A program made the position numbers and the translations under genes. This document shows positions 24,394-32,291 of a stretch of DNA of 64,000 bases, in pieces. The notes beneath the pieces were generated by a model. It made no database searches. It was given only the letters and a program-made list of their open reading frames with translations, and was not told the origin of the DNA. Source of the stretch: Pseudochryseolinea flava (lineage in GTDB: Bacteria; Bacteroidota; Bacteroidia; Cytophagales; Cyclobacteriaceae); the NCBI RefSeq assembly GCF_003286915.1, contig NZ_QMFY01000006.1, positions 310,001-374,000 of the forward strand, written 5' to 3'. Each line of letters opens with the position of its first letter. Within the stretch, counting starts at the first letter, position 1.

Positions 24394-24453
24394 AGTGCGA
24401 TTGTTTGCTTAGAGACAACCGCCCCGCGAAATACCCCTACGATGTTTTGAATT

Positions 24454-26877
24454 TTATTCGTTCCGCAGCGAATTGACCGGATTGCCCCGGCCAGCCCGGA
24501 TCGCTTGAAAACTAATGGATAGAAATGCAATGGCCGTTGTAGTGACCAAGGCCATCAGTATCATCCACCATTGTACGTGAGTATGGTAAGCGAATTGTGA
24601 CAGCCATTCCGTTAATAAACACCATGCAGCTGGGATGGCGAGGAGATTTGCAATGAGTACAAGTCGTAGAAAATCTTTGTTGAGCATTAATACGATGCTG
24701 GTCGTTGTAGCACCCACAACTTTTCGGATCCCAATTTCCTTAATCCTTTGCTCTGCAGTAAACGTTGCAAGGCCGAACAACCCCAAGCAAGCAATAGCCA
24801 TCGCTAATGCGGTGAAGATGAAAAATAGAAAACCAATTTGCTTTTCTGTACGATGCTTTGCTTCGAAGTTTTTGTCTAAGAATGTGTATTCGAATGGTGC
24901 ATTCGGCGCGTACTTCTTCCAAAGAAATTTCATGTAAGAAATGATTTCATCGTAGCGCCCATCTTTAATACGCACGGCCATCTCCCAATTCGGTTGTTTC
25001 CCGAGTACAATCGCCATGGGTTGAATCGGATCTTTTAATGACTGGAAATTGAAGTCTTGCATCACGCCGATTACTTCTTTCTCTGCACCATGTGGTCCGC
25101 CGTAAGCACTGAATAATCGAAGATGCCCAAAATGTTCGAGTCCCAACTTTTCTATCGCTTTTTGATTTAAGATGATTGCCGCAGTATCGGTGGGGAACTC
25201 TTGCGAAAAGAATCTTCCAATCACCATCTTGTATTGCATTGTTTTCAGGTGATCATAATCCATTTCATATACGGAGAGGATATAATCTTTCGAAGGTGCA
25301 GTCGTGCTAAATACATCTTGCCAATCGATGTTAGGAGGAAGTCGGTTGCAGTAACTCGCTGAAATAACGGCATCGTGCTTCAGTAGTTCCTTCTTGAATA
25401 CAACGCCGTTTTGTCCGAGATTCTTGGTATGTAATAGATTGATAATATTCCGTTTGTCAAATCCTAGACTCACTTTCTGAAATAACTGGAGTTGATCATA
25501 CACAGTTAACGTTGCTATGATTAATCCTGATGAGATAAAAAATTGAAAAACAACCAGGGCGTTTCGGATGCCATAGGAACGCATACGCGTTCTTATTCTT
25601 CCGCGCATTACGTCGATTGGACTGAATGTGGTGAGATAAAATGATGGATAGCTACCGGCGAGCGCGCCTAACACCACCACAAAGATCACGATGATTGTCA
25701 GGAAAGGTGCAGAAAGTAAAGTCGCGGCATGAAGGTGCTTATGTGTAAGTAGGTTGAATGGTGTTATGAAAACAAGTGCGAGGAAAAGCGCAAGACAAAC
25801 CGCAGCGATTACATAGCAATATGATTCAAGTAAAAATTGCCCAACCAATCGTATATTCTGTGCGCCAACGGTTTTTCGTACGCCAACTTCTTTTGCGCGA
25901 CTCGCCGAACGCGCAGTAGAAAGGTTCATAAAGTTGATACATGCCAGGAGTGTAATGAACACGGCGATAGCGGTGAATAAATAAACGTATTGAATTTCTC
26001 CGTTTACCTCGATCTCGTCTGTTAGGTGAGAATGCAGATGAATTCTTTTTAAGGGCTGCAAAAAATAACCAAGTTCGTTACCTTGAATTTTGAAGCGATC
26101 AACATTGACACGCCGCATTGCTTCTAATTCTTGCGTGATGTTATGTTTTACAAATTGTGAGAGTTTATCCGTGAGTACTTTTTCGTTTACACCGTCCTTA
26201 AGTTTGACATATGTAATGACTTTGCCCGTTATCCAACTGACGTGAGGCTCGTCATCCCAGCTGTCTAGCGAGAGGATGAAGCTATAGTGAAAATGGCTGT
26301 TTGAAGGAGCGTCTTCGGCGATTCCGCTAATTTGTGCCGTGTATCCTTGTGCGAGCACCATTGTTTTTCCAATTGGCGTTGTATCGCCAGCGCCTCGGTA
26401 ATTGAAATACCTTCGAGCTGCAGAAACAGAAATGACAATTTTTTTCTTTCCATGAAGCACACTATCTGGATGTCCTTCAATCAATTTGAAATTAAAAAAA
26501 CGGAAGAAGTTAGAATCTGCAAGCAGCAGGTTGGGCTCGGTGAAAGTTTTGTCTTCAAAACGCATCGGAAAGGTAGCCCAGCTCGCAATTCGGGTTACCA
26601 TTTCTACGTCAGCAAGATCTTTTTGAATCGCAGGTGCCAACGGAAAGCCGGTCATCGTCGATTCAATTTTTTTTCCTTGCAGCGTTCCGCGGAAGCCTAC
26701 ACGATATGTTTTGTCGGCATTTGCGTGAAAGGTATCATAGCATAGTTCATCATAGATAAAAAGCGTGATCAATAGGCTACAGGCAATTCCCAAAGTAAGT
26801 CCTGCGAGGTTAATCAAAGAAAAACCTTTATGACGTACCATGTAACGCAGCGCAACCGATAAATAGCTTTTGATCAT
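24454..26877 (-). CDS. Orphan MacB/FtsX-like ABC permease (copy 2)
   Basis: 807 residues from the ATG at 26877 (MIKSYLSVALRYMVRHKGFSLINLAGLTLGIAC). A longer ORF adds nine residues but misses the family start. Duplicated periplasmic plus FtsX layout, with KEVGVRKTVGAQ near residue 315 and KEIGIRKVVGAT near residue 720 and a C-terminal NPVNSLRNE. No ATP-binding partner is encoded nearby. It follows copy 3 by 84 nt in the same direction and precedes the DUF2807 gene, making a three-gene unit. Similar in design to copy 1 at 16467, but clearly diverged. Confidence 0.9.
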   Translation of the reverse strand: MIKSYLSVALRYMVRHKGFSLINLAGLTLGIACSLLITLFIYDELCYDTFHANADKTYRVGFRGTLQGKKIESTMTGFPLAPAIQKDLADVEMVTRIASWATFPMRFEDKTFTEPNLLLADSNFFRFFNFKLIEGHPDSVLHGKKKIVISVSAARRYFNYRGAGDTTPIGKTMVLAQGYTAQISGIAEDAPSNSHFHYSFILSLDSWDDEPHVSWITGKVITYVKLKDGVNEKVLTDKLSQFVKHNITQELEAMRRVNVDRFKIQGNELGYFLQPLKRIHLHSHLTDEIEVNGEIQYVYLFTAIAVFITLLACINFMNLSTARSASRAKEVGVRKTVGAQNIRLVGQFLLESYCYVIAAVCLALFLALVFITPFNLLTHKHLHAATLLSAPFLTIIVIFVVVLGALAGSYPSFYLTTFSPIDVMRGRIRTRMRSYGIRNALVVFQFFISSGLIIATLTVYDQLQLFQKVSLGFDKRNIINLLHTKNLGQNGVVFKKELLKHDAVISASYCNRLPPNIDWQDVFSTTAPSKDYILSVYEMDYDHLKTMQYKMVIGRFFSQEFPTDTAAIILNQKAIEKLGLEHFGHLRLFSAYGGPHGAEKEVIGVMQDFNFQSLKDPIQPMAIVLGKQPNWEMAVRIKDGRYDEIISYMKFLWKKYAPNAPFEYTFLDKNFEAKHRTEKQIGFLFFIFTALAMAIACLGLFGLATFTAEQRIKEIGIRKVVGATTTSIVLMLNKDFLRLVLIANLLAIPAAWCLLTEWLSQFAYHTHVQWWMILMALVTTTAIAFLSISFQAIRAGRGNPVNSLRNE

Positions 26878-26961
26878 AGCGAAAAAACCGTACGCAATAT
26901 ACAACGCTATAGGATTTTTCGCGATAGCCTCAGCCCATAGGACTAGCGTTGTAAGTTGGTT

Positions 26962-29316
26962 TTACTCGCGTTTCAGCGCATTTACGGGGTTCGCAAGGGC
27001 AGCTCTCAGGGCTTGCGAGCTTACGGTGATCAAGGCAAGTGCCAACGCAATGATGCCCGCCCCAGCGATGATCATCCAATGGATGTCAATGCGATATGGA
27101 AATCTGTTGAGCCACATGTTGAAAGCAAACCATGCCATTGGCGCTGTGAACAGGAATGCAATGAACACCAACTTGGAAAATTCCCTCGACAAGAGCATCA
27201 CCATTTGGGTCACCGATGCGCCTAAAACCTTTCTGATCCCAATTTCCTTCGTGCGTTTTTCTGCGGTAAATGCAGCTAAACCAAACAAGCCCAAACACGA
27301 GATGACGATGGCAAGAAAAGAAAAGATGTTAGCCATTGTGCCGATAAAACGAATGGTCGAGAATTTCTGGTCGAATTGTTCATCAGCAAATGCATAGGTG
27401 AATGGATATGCTGGGTTATATTTTTTAAAGATTGTTTCGATTTTTGCGAGCGTTTCCGGAAGATCTTTTCCTTTTGGAATACGCAACGTGTAGTGCGAAA
27501 CCCACGACGGATCGAAGATGAACATTGTTGGATCTACGGCCGCATAAGGATTAGTCATCATGATATCTGGAACGACGCCCACAATGGTGAGTTCTTTATC
27601 GTCCCAAAGTACCCGTTCGCCCAGAGGTTTTTCCAGGTTCATGAGTTTTGCAGCTGTTTCATTGATAATAACGGATGCGGAATCTTGATGTGCAGGATCG
27701 AAGTCGCGACCTTCGATCGGCTGAATTCCCATCGTCTTCATGTAGTCGTACGATACCGCTACCGTTGCAAAGGATGCTTTCGTAGACGTTTCTCTCCCTG
27801 GCCATGTCACATTCATGTGTGCATATAACGAAGTGATCGGACTATTAGAAGATGTCAGCGACGTAATGAGTCCCTGGCTTAGTAGTTCTTCTTTAATGGG
27901 TGTGATGTTTTTTGTAATATCTTTTGTTTGATCGATCATCAACAGGTTATCGCGATCGTACCCGAGTGATCTTTCCATGCCATGCTTAATTTGCTGATAA
28001 AAGACAATCGTACCTACAATTTGAAAAATGGTAAAACTAAATTGTAAGGAAACTAAAATTTTTCGCGGTAACGCAGATCGTCTTCCACCGGTAAGTCCTT
28101 TGAGAACTTTCCCAGGAGAAAAAGATGATAAATAAAATGCAGGGTAACTTCCCGCGACCACGCCACAAATAAATACAACGATGAGGGCATACTTCCAAAA
28201 AGTAAAGCTGTCATAAGGAATGGTCAGGTCTCGGCCGACGATGTTGTTGAAGAAAGGAAGTGATATTTCGGTGAATCCAACAGCAAGAATGAAAGCCATG
28301 GCCGCGATGAGAATAGATTCCAAAATGAACTGCGCAATAAGTTGTATTCTCATAGAACCGATCGTTTTACGAATGCCCACTTCACGCGCCCTGCGCTCTG
28401 ACCTTGCTGTTGCCAAGTTCATGAAGTTGATACATGCAATTAATAAAATAAAGCCTCCAACGATAATCAACGAATTGATAAACTCGATCGATCCGCCTAC
28501 AGGTTGTCCGTTCGAAAAACGCGAGAGCAAGCGCCAATCTTTCAATGGATGAAAATACAGTTCGCTCAAAGAAGCGGTTGCATTTTGTTTGATCAGATTC
28601 TTATTCCTTTTGGCGACATCATTGATCGCGGCGGCATCGTGAAGTTGTATGTAAACTAAAAAGGCATTGGTCTCCCATTGTGTCGATACATTTCTTACCC
28701 AGGGTTGTGCATTTTCATAAGCCGAGAAGGGCATCAGATAATGAAATGATAACGAAGAATTAGAAGGAACATCGTCCAATACACCGGTTACGGTCATGTC
28801 GTGAATGTCATCGAGTCGTACGACCTTTCCCATGGGATCCTCTTTTCCAAAAAGCGCTTCTGCTGTTGATGCCGTGAGCACGATGGCCGATGGATCTTTC
28901 AACGCGGTGGCTATGCTACCGGAGCGCAAGGGGAACGTGAACATTTGTAGGAATTCTTGTCCAACGTACATCCCGGTCTGAATGACCTTTTGATCTTTGT
29001 AATTCAATAAATGATCGACGGCCCAATCGGTAGGCACAACGTACCGGATACCCGCATCGGCTCGCAGTGCTTCAACGCTTGGCAGTGGCATTGCATCATC
29101 GGTAACAATTTCATCGTTCGCAAACACATTTCGTTTAACGCTGTAGATATGCTCGCTATGCTCATGAAAAAGGTTGTAACTCTTCTCGTCTTCAGTCCAC
29201 AACATAATGAGCACGCAGCTGGTCATCCCAACGGCTAGGCCAAAAATGTTAATGAATGAGAAGACACCATTCTTCGTCAGGTTACGAAGTGAGATTAAAA
29301 GAAAGTTGCGTAGCAT
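26962..29316 (-). CDS. Orphan MacB/FtsX-like ABC permease (copy 3)
   Basis: 784 residues, starting MLRNFLLISLRNLTKNGVFSFINIFGLAVGMTSC, with two periplasmic/FtsX modules marked by REVGIRKTIGSM near residue 310 and KEIGIRKVLGAS near residue 700, ending NPVNALKRE. First gene of the probable operon with copy 2 and the DUF2807 gene. Family members are inner-membrane proteins with large extracytoplasmic domains; the ATPase that would drive them must be encoded elsewhere. The 160-nt upstream region holds no promoter box I can name. Confidence 0.9.
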   Translation of the reverse strand: MLRNFLLISLRNLTKNGVFSFINIFGLAVGMTSCVLIMLWTEDEKSYNLFHEHSEHIYSVKRNVFANDEIVTDDAMPLPSVEALRADAGIRYVVPTDWAVDHLLNYKDQKVIQTGMYVGQEFLQMFTFPLRSGSIATALKDPSAIVLTASTAEALFGKEDPMGKVVRLDDIHDMTVTGVLDDVPSNSSLSFHYLMPFSAYENAQPWVRNVSTQWETNAFLVYIQLHDAAAINDVAKRNKNLIKQNATASLSELYFHPLKDWRLLSRFSNGQPVGGSIEFINSLIIVGGFILLIACINFMNLATARSERRAREVGIRKTIGSMRIQLIAQFILESILIAAMAFILAVGFTEISLPFFNNIVGRDLTIPYDSFTFWKYALIVVFICGVVAGSYPAFYLSSFSPGKVLKGLTGGRRSALPRKILVSLQFSFTIFQIVGTIVFYQQIKHGMERSLGYDRDNLLMIDQTKDITKNITPIKEELLSQGLITSLTSSNSPITSLYAHMNVTWPGRETSTKASFATVAVSYDYMKTMGIQPIEGRDFDPAHQDSASVIINETAAKLMNLEKPLGERVLWDDKELTIVGVVPDIMMTNPYAAVDPTMFIFDPSWVSHYTLRIPKGKDLPETLAKIETIFKKYNPAYPFTYAFADEQFDQKFSTIRFIGTMANIFSFLAIVISCLGLFGLAAFTAEKRTKEIGIRKVLGASVTQMVMLLSREFSKLVFIAFLFTAPMAWFAFNMWLNRFPYRIDIHWMIIAGAGIIALALALITVSSQALRAALANPVNALKRE

Positions 29317-29478
29317 AGGCCAGGTTTATAAACAGAATTACTTAATGCTGTTGATAATAGCAATACTAAGATGATGCCATTTTAAAACAGCGTTTTTACA
29401 GCAAAAATCAATACGGCCTAATTTTGGGCGACCAATGGTGAACGTAGACGCTCGAATTCGGACGAAAAACACACGGCA

Positions 29479-30150
29479 TCAATAGTCTGCTTGCAATACT
29501 TTCAAGTATGATTGGATATAGGTGGCCACCATCTTCCGTTTGTATTGCATAATAAATCGTGGATGAGCGAGGGGTACGACCGATTTAAAGAATTTGTGTT
29601 TTGTATTCAAGGCACTCAGGTAGTGAAAGTTTTTACCTTCACCTAAGCAGAAGCAAACACGCGTATCAATATTGAATGTAAGTTGCTGTTCAAAGCAGCG
29701 AATGACGAAGGGTTCAATCGCGCGTTGAAGTTCAGGCATGTCGTAGTAGTTAAGATTCTTGTCTTCGCGGGTAAATCCCAAGGGGCTGATGGCGCTGATG
29801 TAAAAGTCGGCGTAAAATTTAGCTGGGCCACCATAAGCATTAATCATTGCATAGATGTAGTCTGCAGACAGTTCTACTTTTTTCTTTAAGTCGTTTGGAA
29901 TGCCACATTCAACGGCGAGCTTCACGGGATCTGTGAACGGAACGCCGGTAATCCCACCACCAAATCTTCCTGGGTTGATGCCCACGATTAAGCGCCGCCG
30001 ATTGGTGTCTGCATAGAATTTTTTATAGAATGCCGAACTTAAATACCATGCCGTGTCGTCTTGATATGGATTCATGACATCCAACTCAGCAGGTAGGGGT
30101 TCCGTTATTTCTAATGATTTATAAAACTTTAGAATGTCGTCGCTGAACAT
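29479..30150 (-). CDS. SMUG2-type uracil-DNA glycosylase family protein (DUF4918)
   Basis: 223 residues with the motif IVGINPGRFGGGITGVPFTD near residue 55 (UDG motif 1 equivalent) and LAHPRFIMQYKRK near residue 195 (motif 2 HPR). YISAISPLGF and VCFCLGEGKNF complete the SMUG-like alpha/beta fold. Such enzymes excise uracil or its oxidised derivatives from DNA as the first step of base excision repair. It lies 21 nt downstream of an SF1 helicase on the same strand, so both are probably co-transcribed. Confidence 0.83.
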   Translation of the reverse strand: MFSDDILKFYKSLEITEPLPAELDVMNPYQDDTAWYLSSAFYKKFYADTNRRRLIVGINPGRFGGGITGVPFTDPVKLAVECGIPNDLKKKVELSADYIYAMINAYGGPAKFYADFYISAISPLGFTREDKNLNYYDMPELQRAIEPFVIRCFEQQLTFNIDTRVCFCLGEGKNFHYLSALNTKHKFFKSVVPLAHPRFIMQYKRKMVATYIQSYLKVLQADY

Positions 30151-30171
30151 GCGTATGTCTTCACTGGTAAA

Positions 30172-32097
30172 CTAAAAAGTTTCTTCAAATACACTTCGAT
30201 AAAATTCCTTCGCTTGAACAAAGTCGAGTAGCGCAAGGTAAAATGGATGTGAACCCAATGTAGCGCTGTCGCCAATCATGATCAATTTCTTCTTTGCTCT
30301 TGTCATGGCTACGTTCGTCCGACGAATATCACCGAGAAAACCGACTTCACCCTTGTCGTTACTTCTTACAAAACCGATAACGATAACGTCTCTTTCTTGT
30401 CCCTGAAAAGCATCAACCGTATTGATTGAGATCAAGGAACGAATAGGCTCAAGAATGGCGGAAGCGTCGGCTAATTTTACGATGTAGTCGACTTGCGCAC
30501 GATAGGGGGTAATGATTCCCATAGTGAACCCTTGCTGATGCCATTCTTCAATACCAATCTCTTGAATTAGCTTCTCAACTTTACGAATCACCAGGTCTGC
30601 TTCTTCTTTGTTAAAACGGCTGAGGGTTTCTGGATCTTGTTCTTCGGCATATCCGGCACCGGCAGTGTCGATGAATTCAACAGGGACTTGATTCGCGGCG
30701 AGTATTCTTCGCTTTACTGAGTCGTGCGCAATCAATTCATCCTTGTAAAAATGTTCTGAAGAAAATTGCATGATGTCTTCGTGCATCCGGTATTGTACTT
30801 GGAGCATGGCTGCACGTTCCGGATGTTTTCTAATACCTTTTTCAAAAAGCGTTTCGGCTAACCCCGACTTTGCTGCTTCGTTAGACTTGATTGTTGGCGG
30901 AAGTTGCAAGTGATCGCCTGCGAAGATGACACGTTCGGCACGGAGAATGGGAATCCATGACGCCGGTTCCAGGGCTTGTCCAGCTTCGTCGATAAAGGCG
31001 GTCTTAAATTTCTTCCCGCGCAACGTTGGATGAGAGGAACCGACAAGTGTACAACATATGGCCTCGCAATTTTGAAGGAGGTCGTTGATGATATAGAATT
31101 CAAGCATGTCGGCATCGTTCTTTAATAACTTTGCTTCCTGTAGCATTTGCTTTCGCTGCTCCCGCTCGTGGTAGCCGAAAGAACGTTTGAACTTGAGCGC
31201 CGTCGAACGAACTTGCTCCATGCGCTTTCTCAACTCACGGAGTTCGCCGTAGTTTTGATGTTGTGCGATGCGTGCATCCAATGTTTTACTGAGCGATTGT
31301 TCCGTCACGCGTGCAGGATGCCCGATGCGCAGAACATTCAATCCTTGTTCGCTGAGCTTATCGGCAAGGAGATCAACTGCTGCATTACTCGGTGCTGTAA
31401 CGAGTACCTGTTTCTCTTGCTTGATTGTCATCGCAATTGCCTGAACCAGCGTCGTGGTCTTTCCTGTGCCCGGTGGGCCATGCACAAAAGCAACATCGGC
31501 GGTTTCAATAATTTTAGTAATCGCGCGCTGCTGACTTTCATTTAAGATGGAAGAGAAAGTAAGTGCAGGAACATCGTCGCGACGCACTTCACTTTCTGCC
31601 GTTCCCAATAAAATTTCACGGATCGCCGCCACACGGTTATCTTCCGCTTTCATCACTTCCTTCAACGCAAATTCCATCTCGCGATAGCTCATCTCGTCGA
31701 ACATTACATCAATGCCAAGCATGCCGTCGTAAATCCACTCAGGTAATTCGTCGCCATTCACGGTGATGACCATCGTATTGTCGCGAACATAGTTCACAAC
31801 ACCATGAACGTTTTCTTTTTGTGGTTTCCCCGCGGCGTTTGAAAATACGGTCACTGATTTTCCACTTTGAAAAGCATGTGGTTTTTCTAAATGGTTCGTG
31901 CGTTCAATCTCGATGATCAATCGCTCTCCCGTGCCGATGTAGTCGCGTTTTAGTTTCACCGGATACCAAGTCGTTCCGTCTTGCGTGCGTTGCTGCAGTG
32001 AACGAAGGAGTACTTTTTGACGATAGTATTCAAGGTCAGCTTGCCGTTCTAGTTTGATCAATTCAAACGTATGAGCGAGCTGGTGTTGGCTATTCAT
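30172..32097 (-). CDS. SF1 helicase of the Upf1/DNA2/IGHMBP2-like family
   Basis: 641 residues. An N-terminal beta-barrel-like region precedes Walker A FVHGPPGTGKTTT (about 205-217), APSNAAVDLL, motif II FIDEAGQALEP, GDHLQLPP, VQYRMHEDIMQFSS (motif IV), VDAFQGQERDVI and VAMTRAKKKL. This is the complete superfamily 1B set of Upf1-like DNA/RNA 5'-to-3' helicases. A coiled region between motifs Ia and II (about 265-330) matches the stalk of Upf1-like proteins. Bacterial members are poorly studied. A TATTTTTG -7 box on the minus strand lies at 32167-32174. It appears to head an operon with the glycosylase. Confidence 0.9.
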   Translation of the reverse strand: MNSQHQLAHTFELIKLERQADLEYYRQKVLLRSLQQRTQDGTTWYPVKLKRDYIGTGERLIIEIERTNHLEKPHAFQSGKSVTVFSNAAGKPQKENVHGVVNYVRDNTMVITVNGDELPEWIYDGMLGIDVMFDEMSYREMEFALKEVMKAEDNRVAAIREILLGTAESEVRRDDVPALTFSSILNESQQRAITKIIETADVAFVHGPPGTGKTTTLVQAIAMTIKQEKQVLVTAPSNAAVDLLADKLSEQGLNVLRIGHPARVTEQSLSKTLDARIAQHQNYGELRELRKRMEQVRSTALKFKRSFGYHEREQRKQMLQEAKLLKNDADMLEFYIINDLLQNCEAICCTLVGSSHPTLRGKKFKTAFIDEAGQALEPASWIPILRAERVIFAGDHLQLPPTIKSNEAAKSGLAETLFEKGIRKHPERAAMLQVQYRMHEDIMQFSSEHFYKDELIAHDSVKRRILAANQVPVEFIDTAGAGYAEEQDPETLSRFNKEEADLVIRKVEKLIQEIGIEEWHQQGFTMGIITPYRAQVDYIVKLADASAILEPIRSLISINTVDAFQGQERDVIVIGFVRSNDKGEVGFLGDIRRTNVAMTRAKKKLIMIGDSATLGSHPFYLALLDFVQAKEFYRSVFEETF

Positions 32098-32166
32098 GGA
32101 TGAAACAAGTTAATCGTGTTGTAAAAGCGAGTAAACCTGCAACATTAACCCTTTCGGCTTACAAAC

Positions 32167-32174
32167 AAAAATAA
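32167..32174 (-). promoter_or_regulatory. -7 promoter box for the helicase-glycosylase unit
   Basis: On the minus strand the sequence is TATTTTTG, an exact TAnnTTTG match about 70 nt upstream of the helicase ATG at 32097. Confidence 0.45.
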
Positions 32175-32291
32175 CAGCAAACGTTTCAAGGCCATGGTTA
32201 TACAAATGCGGCCATTCATTTCGCAAAGGCAAGCCGCATGAAGTTTTCCTACGGAATGGATAAACAATCGAAGGTCGAAAGTGAATACTCG

